A stretch of DNA of 64,000 bases from the NCBI GenBank assembly GCA_022701365.1, contig JAKUHH010000201.1, positions 186,001 through 250,000 on the forward strand. The letters are read 5' to 3'. The notes under the pieces were generated by a model, which did no database searches, was not told the origin of the DNA, and saw only the letters and a program-made list of their open reading frames with translations. Of the stretch, positions 45,493 through 57,118 are shown one piece after another. This DNA is from Mycocentrospora acerina. Taxonomy: Eukaryota > Ascomycota > Dothideomycetes > Pleosporales. The stretch's first letter is position 1. Each line of letters opens with the position of its first letter. A program made the position numbers and the translations under genes.

Positions 45493-47121
45493 ATGCCAGC
45501 ATACATGAGTCGAGGCGGAAGAGGGATGCGTTCAACTGGCTCGAGGTCGAGGTCAACGCCACGAGACTATGGGACTCGTACTGCCGAAGCAGTCAATATG
45601 CACGATCTCGGCGGTCCACATTGTACCCGAGAAGAGATACAGGATTGGTGGGAAAAGCGTATTGCCCATAACGAAAGCAAAAGGGGAACAGATCAATACG
45701 TACCGTACTACGGAAATGCTCCTCCACGTATTCGACGACAATCTCAAGCTCCACAACCAGCCACTATCAATCCTCGAGCGTCGCGAAGCGCCGCCGCCGA
45801 ACGAGAAGCCATATATGCAAACAACCCTCAGCGGCATGTCACACACATACCCGAAGAGGGATACTACTACCACGAAGTTTACGTACAACAAAAGGAATCT
45901 CGTCACCAGGACACATGTATACCGTTTCGAACCGCAGAGGAGGTAATGAAGGCCAACTGGGTTTCAGCTGAAGTTGAAGCAACAATAGCACAGCTTCACC
46001 AAAGAAAACTCAGATATCTACGCGAGATGTCCGAAAATGCCACCATCGATAGAGCTCAAAAGTCGACACCAACACCAGTTCGCCGTCTTCTGCTCCGTAA
46101 ACTACAAGGAGAGAAACTACGTTCAGACAAACAAGCCATCACGCCACCACATAACAAAGACATTGTGCCCGACACCATCACGCCGGAATACCTACTGTCT
46201 CGCCTGCCACGCCTCCCGCCCACACCACCGGATGGCTTCGGTCAAGATGTTAAATCTAGACATGCAAGACATCAATCCCAAATCCCTTCTCCGCAGTACG
46301 CGTCCCGGCAGTCATTGAGCCTAGCAGATATAGCTGCAAGCTGGATCCCTGCACTCAAGGCTCGACGAGCGAGGAAGCTGTTCAATGATTCGTTCAGCTT
46401 CTCTGCTTCGTCGCGGCGCAGAGAAGAAGACCGAAGCCCAGAGATTAGTCCCAGGACAAGTATGTCGTGCGAGAGCATCACTACGGAGAAAACAGAGCAA
46501 ACGAGGAGAAAAAGGGTTGACTCGTCAATGTCAGGGGTAGCTGAATATATGAAGAGAAGGGAGGAAGGCAGTGAGCGTCGAGCGCCAACATCGACGCCCA
46601 GGACTCCAAATGTTCCCCGCGTCAAGGTGGCGATGATGGGGCACGAGGACGTGCATCCCGGACGACGGGTGTCGTTTACGCGTCGCTCAAACCCAGTGTC
46701 GGAGGACTATCACGCGCTTCTTACAGGTAGCTGGTCGCCTGATTATGACGACTCGGGCTCTGAGCTGGACTTGATTTGCGAAGAAAAGGCAAAAAAGCAG
46801 CATAGGGAACACAAACCTACCTCCCACAGCAGAGGTCGCGGGCCAGGCCGCACGGAGCGAACAAGCAGGAGAACAGTGCTTAAAAGATCGTCGAAGCGTG
46901 AAATCAAGTGCGAGATTAGCGAATCGAGTCCGAAGAGGAGCGGGAGCCGAGAGGGATGTCCGACCGCACAGGCGGCATTGAAGACCATCCGTGAGAGTGT
47001 CGAGAAGAGATCTACAATTAAGGAAGAGGAGAAAGTAATTGTTAAGAAGGGAAGGCAGGCGAGCTATAGTATTTTTACAGATGAGGACGAGAAGGGCTTT
47101 CTTGGAAAGGGAGAGTTGTAA
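45493..47121 (+). CDS. Hypothetical basic, disordered protein
   Basis: Single open frame of 542 codons without introns. I do not recognise a domain. The start ATG at 45493 (MPAYMSRGGRGMRSTG) is the first in frame. Composition is rich in Arg, Lys, Ser and Pro with few hydrophobic stretches, indicating mostly disorder. Local features: an aromatic/charged patch EEIQDWWEKRI near residue 45, a helical stretch AEVEATIAQLHQRKLRYLREM around 180, LLSRLPRLPPTPPDGFG near 230 and ADIAASWIPALKARRARKLF near 280. Several RS/RR-type clusters (for example RRRE, KRSSKRE) could serve as nuclear localisation or phosphorylation sites. Length and continuity make it a real gene; function unknown. Confidence 0.7.
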   Translation: MPAYMSRGGRGMRSTGSRSRSTPRDYGTRTAEAVNMHDLGGPHCTREEIQDWWEKRIAHNESKRGTDQYVPYYGNAPPRIRRQSQAPQPATINPRASRSAAAEREAIYANNPQRHVTHIPEEGYYYHEVYVQQKESRHQDTCIPFRTAEEVMKANWVSAEVEATIAQLHQRKLRYLREMSENATIDRAQKSTPTPVRRLLLRKLQGEKLRSDKQAITPPHNKDIVPDTITPEYLLSRLPRLPPTPPDGFGQDVKSRHARHQSQIPSPQYASRQSLSLADIAASWIPALKARRARKLFNDSFSFSASSRRREEDRSPEISPRTSMSCESITTEKTEQTRRKRVDSSMSGVAEYMKRREEGSERRAPTSTPRTPNVPRVKVAMMGHEDVHPGRRVSFTRRSNPVSEDYHALLTGSWSPDYDDSGSELDLICEEKAKKQHREHKPTSHSRGRGPGRTERTSRRTVLKRSSKREIKCEISESSPKRSGSREGCPTAQAALKTIRESVEKRSTIKEEEKVIVKKGRQASYSIFTDEDEKGFLGKGEL

Positions 47122-47391
47122 TGTAATAGCAAAATTTAATAAAATCTCTTTGCGTAGGAACTGCAGGCATGAGATCAGAAAATGACTGCTGATGGTGAAC
47201 AATAGTTGATTTTTCGTGGCATTTAACATATCACAACCGCGTTTCATCAAGTATTTCATCAAGCATTTGGGCAATTGGGATTAATTTTGGGCATGGCGTC
47301 ATTTCATTGTCGTATATACCCAGCTCAGCGAGCCGTTCATAACCACTTTTCTGTCCAAACCCGTTCCACCCTACATGTCCCAACTCAGCCC

Positions 47392-47860
47392 TTATGCCGC
47401 AATGGTGACCTCAACCTCAACACCGGCCTCGATGTTGATGATGATCTGCTTGACGACCTCAGTGGGAGCGTGGAGATCGATGAGGCCTATTCCCAAAATT
47501 AGTGCATGTTTCCTCTCCATAATCGCACAGGGCTCAACTTACGCTTGTGGATGCGCATCTCGAACATGTCCCAGGTCTTGGAACCCTCACCGTTAGGTGT
47601 CTTACGGGTGGTGATCTTGAGGTTCTTGGTGGGCAGACGAACGGGGCCCTTGACGCGAAGCTCCTTGTTCTTGGCACGGTCAATGAGCTCCTGGCACACC
47701 TTCTCGAGCGACTTGACGTTGCGCGAGGTGAGGGTGATGCGGATCTTGTGGATCTTGGGGCCCTCGCCGAAGTCCTTCTCAGGCTTGTCTGCGCGGGGTG
47801 TTAGAGCGAAGCTGGTGGCACGAAGCTGGGGGACTGGGGCAGGCGCATACTGTAAGACAT
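47392..47860 (-). CDS. RPS20: 40S ribosomal protein S20 (uS10)
   Basis: Component of the small ribosomal subunit head; binds 18S rRNA and lies near ribosome-collision ubiquitination sites. Exons 47860-47851, 47788-47543 and 47486-47392 give 116 aa, the normal eukaryotic length. The first exon is only ten bases (ATG TCT TAC A), giving MSYNKPEKDFG after splicing. Hallmarks: [54 protein letters not shown] and [14 protein letters not shown]. It is transcribed divergently from the Cue3 gene across a 336-bp interval. The tiny first exon followed by an intron is a pattern common in fungal ribosomal-protein genes. Confidence 0.97.
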
Positions 47861-48196
47861 GGTTGTTGTGGGTGGAGTGTGTTGTTGGTGACGGGGAGGT
47901 ACAGATTCCAGTCAAGACTTGGATCGTGGATCGCGGTAACGTGATGACTGGTGCGGTTTTTGCTAAAGACGGCGAACGTGGTCGTTGAGCATCGCCCGAG
48001 ATTTGGATTTTGTGACATGTGTGCGGCGAGCGTCCGCAACTCTTGGCACGCTAGTACCGGGAGCGGCATAGCGGCGTTGAGGGGATGAGCCATGATGACA
48101 CCGCATTGAACGCAGGCAGTTGCAAGGTGTGTTTGTGTCTTTCCTTTAGAAGTGTACTCTCTCTCAACCACTTTACTCACATTCACCGAGGAGACC
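47861..48196. promoter_or_regulatory. Shared divergent promoter of uS10 and Cue3
   Basis: The 336 bp between the two start codons must hold both promoters and 5' leaders. The Cue3-side leader has pyrimidine-rich stretches (TCTTTCCTTT, CTCTCTCTC). I cannot assign specific factor sites. Confidence 0.5.
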
Positions 48197-50240
48197 ATGT
48201 CGTTACCTCATTTCGCCTCATTTCCAGATTCAAAGGTCCGGCAAAACATCCCTCCCAAAGAGTGGCAGCTGTATCTGGAGTCATGGACGTCACTTGCAGA
48301 CGTTTATCTACGCCTCAACGAGGAGCAATTTTCGAAAGCTGTAGAAGGCCTGGACTCATTGTCATCTTTCCTTGTTTCTTTCTTTCACGAATTGGCCCAT
48401 GACGAAAGTCTTGCACCAAAAGTCATTTCATTACGAAAGAAGTGCTTTTTCTTACTCCACAGACTCTTTTCGACTCCACAGATCCCGGTTTCTTTCCTTA
48501 GCTGGCCAGTACTATCGGAAATATGTCATGCTTTTCCAAAAAGCGAACAGTTTCGCGCCGTGGTGCAGACTCTCTGGAAACGGGAGGGCGGGGCTATTGA
48601 GAAGTCACTTCAGACAGCAAAGAACTCCTTGATTAGAAACCTCGAATCAAAGCGACCAGAAGAAGCCGAGAGTACTCTGAACAAAATAGCCCCGCTCCTT
48701 AAAGCGTCTCCCGACGCCAGCATCTACATGCTGACAGGCTCTGATTTTCTAGACGCACTATCTAGTGCATATCCACTGGCTCCATCTTCAATGCAGAAGA
48801 AACTAGTCACAACAGCATATCTAGGGCTCACCGCAGCATTGGAAGGAGTTAAACCAAACTACTCACTTTTGTCAGACCACTTGTATAGTTTAAAGACCGG
48901 CGAAGAGCAGGACCAGAGGAAAGAGCCAGGAAAGAAGACGCTTGTTGCAGATCTTGTCACCAACACACCATTACTTGACAAGATTAGAGACAAAGCTACC
49001 ACTCCCGAGGCAGCGAGAGTGAAGAACACTTCAACTTCACTTAGTGCCTTCCGTCAATCCGGTGTTGCGCGTCCAAAGAGATTGATCCGTCGAAAAGTGG
49101 ATAAAGGCAAGGGTAAGGCGGAAGATGATGCCCATGGGCATGGCGTATTCACTGGGGAAGTTCATATTCACAGGATGAGTATCGTTACTCAGATACAAGA
49201 CCTCTTTCCAGATCTTGGCGCTGGATTCATCGTAAAATTATTGGACGAATACAACGACAATATCGAAGAAGTCACTGCACACCTTCTCGAGAACTCATTA
49301 CCTGCTTACCTTGCCAATGCTGATCGCAGTGAACAGCTGTACGTTATTCTGTTTGAAATCGCAGTCTTCACATTCGTTTGTCCAGAAGGACATGATGCTA
49401 ACACCACTCAGGCCGACCAGTAACACGACACCGCAATCTCACCTACCACCTCGATCAAGCCAACACCTACCTGAACGCCGCAACGTCTTCGACGATGACG
49501 AATTCGACAAACTTGCCGTCGATACATCCCGACTACACATAGGTCGTCGAAACCTCAATCTCAACGCGGACAATCTTCTCTCCGACCGCAGCAAAGCCCC
49601 AACTAAATCCTCCATTCTCGCGGCCCTAGCTGCGTTCGACGCCGACGATGACGAGCGTGATGACACCTATGATGCCGAAGATGTTGGCGCTTCTGTCGAC
49701 AACGCGGCCCCTGCCGCCGACGAAATCGATGCAGATCTCCGCGACAAAAACGACGAGGCCCTGTTTCATGCTTATTCTACTGCCCCCGCACTTTTCAACC
49801 GTGACACAGAGACACGCCGAGGCAAGCCAAGAACAGCACTCAAGAGCGAAACGGGCATGACAGATGAAGCAATCGAGGGCTGGGGCATCATGATTGGACG
49901 CGATCCTAAGCGACTACGACGAATGGAAGCAAAGTTCTCGACATTCGCGGGCCAGCAGCGCGAACTTACTTCCACTGCTTGGCGGGACGACGGCGAGGAA
50001 GATAGTGGTGATGGTCCGCGAGGAGGGAGAGGAGGCTTTGGTGGGAGAGGCCGGGGGAGAGGAAGAGGACGTGGTGGTGGCGGCAATGGAAGGGGTGGGG
50101 CAAGTGTAGCAGGCCCTACAGATGATAAGGCGACACAGATTGCAAGACAGAGGAAGGATGCTAATAAAAGCTCGAGCGCAAATCACAACAGGAAAGCTCA
50201 AAGAGGAAAGAAGATGGCTAGAGGGGGCTTTCCAGGGTAA
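48197..50240 (+). CDS. CUE3: CUE-domain protein, Cue3/ASCC2 homologue
   Basis: Cue3 (human ASCC2) is the ubiquitin-binding subunit of the RQT complex, with Slh1 and Rqt4, that splits collided ribosomes. Exons 48197-49338 and 49412-50240 encode 656 aa. The N-terminal helical ASCC2-type region (~1-250) opens MSLPHFASFPDSKVR and contains FVLR-like scaffolding segments such as WTSLADVYLRLNEEQF. The CUE domain lies at about 335-370 (VTQIQDLFPDLGAGFIVKLLDEY) with the canonical FP and LL positions. The C-terminal part is acidic, then Arg/Gly-rich (GGRGGFGGRGRGRGRG) and ends KKMARGGFPG. ATG 48197 is the first in frame after the promoter. Sharing a divergent promoter with uS10, a protein ubiquitinated at collided ribosomes in this pathway, is suggestive. 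Confidence 0.92.
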
Positions 50241-50605
50241 GCGAAGGATGTTGGAGAGTATTATTATTTATTGCGGTATGAGCTGTGTAATACTTAAACT
50301 CTGGGTCCGTGACAAGACCCCTATAGAAAACTGGGCGAAGATTATATAGAAGTAGTGTCTCTGTGCGAGGATCAAAGTACTTCCGACGTTGAAAATATGA
50401 CCAAATCAAAGTAGGTGTCACTACTTTACATTATTAGTCATTAAGGTCTACAGAGCAATATCATCATTAACAATAGTCGTGAGATTTGATAATCATCTCG
50501 CTGCTGAGGTCACCGCTTGATCCAATACGAAAGTTACAGCAGCTCGTCATCAAAACGTTTGCTTTCATACACACATATGTCATTCAAATACACTTCCCTT
50601 CCCTT
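50241..50605. other. Convergent 3' intergenic region
   Basis: Separates the 3' ends of the Cue3 and Dop1 genes. No gene or structured element was recognised. Confidence 0.5.
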
Positions 50606-53600
50606 CTACGACCCAGCATCCTTGACCACACTCCTCCACATCCCATCCCAATCAGCCTCTCCGCCGCCATATCGTGCCTCAAAGGAATTCATTGCCAGAT
50701 TCCCCAAAAACGGCCGTACAACTCTGTCCACAAGCTCACGTCTTGCCATATCGAGAACTGCAGCACCTTCTTCCTTCTCTAGTGCGTCGATTAGTGGATC
50801 TAAAAGGAGGGTTCTCGTTGGTTCGTCCGTATTGGAGTGTGGTTGTGGATGTGGAATTGATGCTGCACTGAGGGCTGATGAGGTGTGCGCTAACAACTCG
50901 TTGATCTCATCCGTAAGCGAAAGAAGAGGGGGGGCAATCGTTGGCTTATAAACAGCATCTATAGTATCGGTTGTAAAGAGCCATTCCATGAGCTGGAAGT
51001 CATCCGGATCCAGAACAACCAGTTGGTCGAGGAGTTTGCATGCTTGCACAATGCCAGAATTTGTATAATGCTCCTTGTTGCCCGCATCTGGGAGGAGTGA
51101 TGATAACGCCGAAGTCAGTTCGCCATTGATGACAGGCCATAGTGGTGCAAGATGCACAGGAGAGGTTTTGAGGATGACGGCGCGGAGCAGAATAAGCACG
51201 TCTGCGCGAGTGGCCGACGAGGGAGACGATGCCGGGGTTGCAGTCAGCAATTCAACCACCTTCTCCATTATCTGTGGGATATTAAGTGTAAATGCATCCT
51301 CTGGACTAGCAAGCAAAAGGAGTGCAGTGCGCCGAAGTGTGTGCTGAGTTTTGCGATCAGCTTCTTGTCTTGCCGACACAGCGCCAACTCCAAACATTAT
51401 CCCCGCTGTTGTCGGTGCAGACAGCCGCGAAAGAAGCTCTGGAACTCGGTCCTTATCCGACTGTGTCCACTGCGCTAAGATTGGCAACCATGAATCTCTG
51501 AGGAGTGGAAGTGATGTGTTGAAAAATTTGGGGTCATTGAAAGAGTCGTATATGTCTTTTCTCAAGAATTTATTTCCTTGCGCAACTTTGGTCAAGCTGC
51601 GAAGAAGGTTCAGCATGCTTTCGGTAACATTGTCTGGGAACGACTTCGCGCGGAATGTGGGTCCTATCACAGATGTGGAGATGTCAGATATGACCTTTGT
51701 TACCCTGTCGTTTTCGATGAGAATGATGGGAAGACTCGGGACGATTGAGGTTAGAATCGAAACAACATCGATAGCTCTTTTCTGTGCGCGGCTCCCGTTC
51801 GTGGCTAGTTGTGATTTCTCGTTCAATGTAACTTGGTTCGGGTCCTGCAAATAGCCCATTGATCGAGTTGTAAAAACTGCGGTCAAAATTCGTGCAAAGA
51901 TGTCCTGTAAGGGTGGTCAATAGAATAAAGAAGGCGAAAGGGATGAAACATACTGCAAGTTCTCTTCGCATCTTCCGTTGCTCCCCGAAGTTGGTATTGT
52001 CGACCTTTCGCCCAATAACAGCCGTAAAATCAAGGAGAGTAGGTAGTATCTGTCTGTGGGGAAGGGGATTTGCAAGAACATCACGAAGAAAGAGAGTACA
52101 GTCCTGCCATATCTCATCCATAGCGTCGTCTTCCAACGACTTTGTATACTCAACGAGGAATGCGACGAGTTCGGTATCAGATAGACTGGAAGTTAATGTA
52201 GACATTCGGTTGGCATCAAGCGCGTTAGGGTCAGTTCGACTATATACTGCGTTGAAGATTGCTGGAATTGTGTGCTTAGGCTTGGAACCGTTGAGAACGT
52301 TGAGGAGACCCATGATTGCTGTTTCCTCTACATCATCTTTCGCTGCATGGGTCCATAAAACAGCTAATGTTTCTAGGCATTCCAGCGCTTCTGCAGCGAA
52401 AAGATGCTCTAATATCCTACGAGCTCTGTTGCGCATACGTAAGGATGTATATCCAAGCGACGAGGCTGAGGCTGGATCCTGCCGTCCCTGCTTCTCCCCA
52501 TAGCCCCCCCATGACCAGATCGCGAAGCAAATTCGCACTGTGTCCTGGAAGCACAACAAGACTGTAAGCCTACTGTTGGCAGTGGGAGTCCGTGTCTGGT
52601 TTGTGTCTGAAGCAAAAACTCCAGAAACCACATTGCTGAAGAAGCCCTGAGGTTGCTCAGGAGATTTGCTAGCAGAAGCTTTGGTCTCCTGTAAGGTCAA
52701 TCGGTCATGTGCTTTGGCAAGAATTTGCTCCAATCCATTGATCAAAGAGATCAGCGTCGATTCTGGCGACATTCCTGGTACTGCGACATGTTCCACGAAC
52801 GTTGACTTCAGGTGTTCGAAGGTGGAACCGATCTGCTCACAGAAGCATTCCACCAGAGGCAATAGATTTTGGAATATAGTGTCTGAAAACACAGGAAGAA
52901 CTTCGATTAGAAATTGGACCCAGTGGTCCAATACCATACGACTGGCGGGTGAAGAAAACCCAAACTTGAGACATTCGATGAGTTGAGGAGGCGGTGGGAC
53001 AGGTGCAGGCCGATTGTCTATGGACGTCCTACTCAATGCTATTGACATTCTCGTCAACTGATTTGGAAGACCAGGAGTTCTTGGTTCTGGGGCTAATTCC
53101 TCTATTGGAAGGGCGAGGCGTAGTTTGATCGCGGATAGAGTTGCTCGTAATAGAAGCCCCTGTAAGGAAGGGCCAGCGGTTTTGAGCCTCGCCATCATCG
53201 GCACCTCAAGTTCCAACTCTCTAAGCGGAGAGATAAAAGGACTCTGGTATATTTGAGATATGACAGATACAGAACTTTGATGAAGTTGAGGTATGTGAAG
53301 TTGGGTGTGTGTGTCGACACTTGCAATATGGATAGAAAGTGTTTTTAAACATGTACGTACAAGCCATTCTTGTAGCGATATTTGCGATGAGAACCCCTCA
53401 GCCCATGAAGCAGGGGTGTCAGCAAGTGTTGCCCACACCGTCTGCGAAGGTTGCTTCAGAATTTGAAAGACGTGTCCCAAGTAGTACAAACACTCTTTGC
53501 TGTCATCTTCTCTATATCGCGGCCGAGACGTTTTAGAAGCTTTCTCGGGTACTAAGGTGTCTGTAGTATTCAAGCATTGCAACGATTGCATGTGTATTGC

Positions 53601-56410
53601 AAGAATTTCGAAGACGTTACTCAAACTTGGCAGATTTTGTAGCCAGCTTTGGACGAAAGTAGCGGTTTCGGAGGCTTCGTCGGCAAGCGTGTCTAGAAAC
53701 AAAAAGAGTGGCCTCGTTAAAACGGCATGGAATGCTTCAGGCGGGAGAGAATGATTCGAGACGTTGTGGCTACTAGAACGACGAACGATGCTGCCACGCC
53801 TCTCTGACTGTTGACTCATTTCATGCATTGCGTGCGTCCAGAGGATTGCGAATCGCTGACCACAGTCTGCTGTATCAGTATTGCCTGATATCTGTGAGAG
53901 TTGCTCTACGACAAGCGACGAAATTGCAGCCTCGACCATTCGACTTTCAGGGAAAATAGTGTGTAGCTGCAAGATGCAACGCGCAGATTCTACGTGGTAT
54001 TTTGGCATCAGTGGTGAGAGATAATGCCAAAGAGAGGCAACGAGTGGATACAGAATTTTCGATAGTTGAGCTGGGGATATGAAGGGCTCCAAGGGTCGGG
54101 ATGTTTGCAGAGCTAGCAGCACACTGGTCATGGCACTCAAGTGGGAGAAAGGCAGATTTCCACGCCTTGTAGTAGCCGCCGAGAGAATTTCTTGCAAGAC
54201 GGTAAACGGGTCGGTTTCGTTCACAGCATCGATAACCCGTATCTTCGATATCATATTGGCCAAAATTCGCGATGGCATCTCGGCCGAGACAGATGAGACT
54301 TCGTGCCTCATAGACAACGTGAATATGAATGAAGCTTCGCGCAGAACTAGGTGACCCAATTCGGCTGGACTGAATGGAGTGTCAGCAGCTTCAAGGCTTC
54401 CCTGAGAGTCATCGTAGAACGATTTGATCTGCTCAAGTGCCTTCTCTCGAGTCATCTTTGACAGTTCTGAATCAGTAGTCAGGTTGCTTTTGAACGCCCG
54501 ATCTGGGATAATCTGAACTAAGGAATCTGTGATTTCGAAAGCTAGATCGATGACCGAAGAGTCCAGACTTGGCCGTGTACCGTCTGCGAGGGCCTCACTC
54601 AGCGAGACTAGCGTGGAAAGAACCGCCAAAGGCATATGATGCAGAACCATATCTTCTTCTTTAAGATTGAAGCGAGCCAACACAAATCTAGCAAGTCTTG
54701 ACCTTCGAAGAGCTTCATCGCGACTGGTGGCTTTAGCATCCAAGGAGGATGTAATCAGATGAACCATCTTTCCCCATATCAGGCCGCTGTCAACGCCATC
54801 GAAAAAGGCACTAGCACTTTTCATGACTTCATCTACCTCCTCTTTCGAAGCTGCCTCGCTGTACATTTGTACACTCTGTAGAGCCGGTAGGAAAATTTCA
54901 GGTACGATCAAACCGCCTACCTCCCAACGATCCATCAAAGAAAGACAGACTCGAAAGGGACGTGCTCTTTCTGAGGGCGACTTGCCACGTCGATTAATCA
55001 TCTTCAACACGCTCCTGCTCAATGCTTCCAGACCGTACTCAGAGAAGTACGCCGCTTGGTGAGCAGATGGATCTGCAATAGAATTGTGCCTCTCTTGAGT
55101 CGGTGAGTGGAATGGAGAGGATACATTTCCATCGCTCTCAGCTGCAGTAGGCTCTGGGCCAAGAAACCACGCCCATAATCTGCGATTCAAGCTCATGTCT
55201 CGTCGCGACACAACACCTGCAGCAGCAGCGACCAGCCGCTCAAGGTCACCTTTGTTTATACGCTGCTGTAATACTGGTGAATCTAGAGGAAGATGACTGA
55301 CAAGCAGGTCTAGAAAACCCCGTTGGATCAGCAGCTGAGGATCTGAGAGACCAGACTCAAAGCAGCGAACAAGAAGGCCAGGTTCTGGAGAGATAGCAGC
55401 CTCAGCTTCAGCTGGTAAGCCATCTATGGATGTTTTATTGTCGTTTGGAATCGCTGTCCGACGGATAGAGAGACCAAACTTGGGCAAGCGACGAACGAGA
55501 AAGGCAAGTGCACCTTGTCTCCGGGACGCGTTTGTGATGGTAGCTAGGAAGAAACATTGCCAGAAGTGAGACGAAGCACCCGCGTTTCCGAAGTCAGTAA
55601 TCTCGTCTGAATGGCTTTGAACCACTTTACGTAGGTTGTCAAGAGCTGAGACCATGCGCTCAAAGTCCTCGCTTGTCTCGTCTTCCAGGCCTGGCAGGAG
55701 AGACAAGATAACAGCCTTCAGAGCTGGTCGTAGTGCAGCTCCATCGAGTTGCAGTATGTGGTTCTCAAACACAGAGAGAAAAAGTGGACGGACTGAGAGC
55801 GACGCAAAAGAAAGTACTGGGGCGAGGCCAGGGAAGTACAGGTTGAGGTCACGAGCGAGGACATCTTTCTAGGCTCAAAATCAGTATCAATCAATTTATG
55901 CGTGGAAACAGTACATACTCCAATTGTCGAGAAAATGTAGCCGTAGACTTCGAGGGCCTTCTGGTGTACACCCGAGGGCAAAGCTGGATTCAAGCACTGC
56001 GCTAGCCGCAGTGCGACTGCATCGCTATGTGGGATGACGGGTACTTCGGACGGGTGCGATTGCAGGGCCTGGACACAAAGCCGTATGAGCGTGGTGATTG
56101 CAAGACCGCGGTAACGAGGAGGAATTGACCTTTAGCAGCCGCCCCAGAAACGATATATAGTCGGCCCATTCTTGCTGTGCAGTATCCCAGAGAGCGAGGG
56201 CGCGTTCTAGTCCAGCAGCATACCTGCGGAAGCTTTTGTCCTTTTTGTACAAGGCTGCAAGCAAATGTCAGCTCGCGTTTAGATTTCTTTAGATACTATG
56301 CGCGACATACACTCTTCTGTAGCGTTGCGATGAACCCGCGGTGCTGGACTTGAGCGCCCCGAGCCTGGTGGTGTAAATACCAGCAGATTAGCAGACGGAT
56401 CCGCAGACAT
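50606..56410 (-). CDS. DOP1: Dopey family membrane-trafficking protein Dop1
   Basis: Dop1 is a large peripheral protein of Golgi/endosome membranes that works with Mon2 and the flippase Neo1; in Aspergillus DopA is required for normal morphogenesis. Exons 56410-56311, 56254-56130, 56068-55919, 55868-51954 and 51904-50606 give 1862 aa, as expected for the family. The conserved N-terminus spans the first junctions: LYKKDKSFRRYAAGLERAL, EWADYISFLGRLLK, ALQSHPSEVPVIP, CLNPALPSGVHQKALEVYGY. The long middle is helical-repeat-like (ENHILQLD, WVRTCLKTLSIHIASVDT). The C-terminus contains FARILTAVFTTRSMGYLQDP and ends SFEARYGGGEADWDGMWRSVV. The start ATG 56410 (MSADPSANLLVFTPPG) is chosen because the frame and a GTATGT donor join it to the conserved region. 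Confidence 0.95.
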
Positions 56411-56703
56411 GCTGGGTATTTCTATGATTAGTTTGTCCAGAAGGAGATTCCAAGTCACTGGGCATGCTGTCGCAGTATTCGGGAATGTACTCGTGGCCAC
56501 ATCTGCTGCCTGTGCATCGAAGCTTGATGGCGTCGCAAGTCGACGCGACTCGCTGCGCCCGTGCGCTCTTTCCACCAGTGCGGGCATCCGCCATTCACAT
56601 GTCACCAACTCCAATGCTACACCACCACAACATCAGCAGCAGCACTCTAAGCAGAAGGGCTCAAGAAAGCCTCTAATGTCTTCCAGAGCCTCTAGATGAC
56701 AAA

Positions 56704-57118
56704 ATGAATATTCCTTCGGTGATAGTTACCACAGTGGTAGTTTGTATCCTCTCTGCCAGGCTGGCGTCGCTAACGGCAGCAGGCCTCACGTCGACCACCA
56801 GCGACAGAACAGCCCTACGCGTACGACATCAGTCTTCCAGACGAGCCGCCTCCTTCATATGATGAAGCCACCCACTCTGCAACTACTCCTTTGCTTGTAG
56901 GCCCTCCACCAGATTATGGCACATATAGAGCCTACTCTGATCCCGACCCTGGCTTTGAGGAGTCGTCTGTAGCAAGTAGCGATATCGAGAGATCTGACAC
57001 CTCGCTTTCGGAGTTAATTGGACAGATATTTGGGGCACTGGTATTCTTCTGCATCATGTATGGCTTCTGGAGATTCATCAGTACCCCAGGTGATCCGCTC
57101 GACAGCTGGCCTGGGTGA
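56704..57118 (+). CDS. Small single-pass membrane protein with PPxY motif
   Basis: A two-exon model (56704-56718, 56783-57118; 116 aa) joins MNIPS to ASRRPPATEQPYAYD in phase. The N-terminal half is proline-rich with PPPSYDEAT (a PPxY motif) and PPPDYGTYRAY. An acidic stretch follows and then one hydrophobic span, LIGQIFGALVFFCIMYGFWRF (about residues 80-103), leaving a short C-terminal tail. PPxY motifs bind WW domains, notably of Rsp5/Nedd4 ubiquitin ligases, so it could be a membrane adaptor; this is inference. The first exon is tiny and its GTGATA donor weak, so the start may differ. The downstream frame itself is convincing. Confidence 0.55.
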
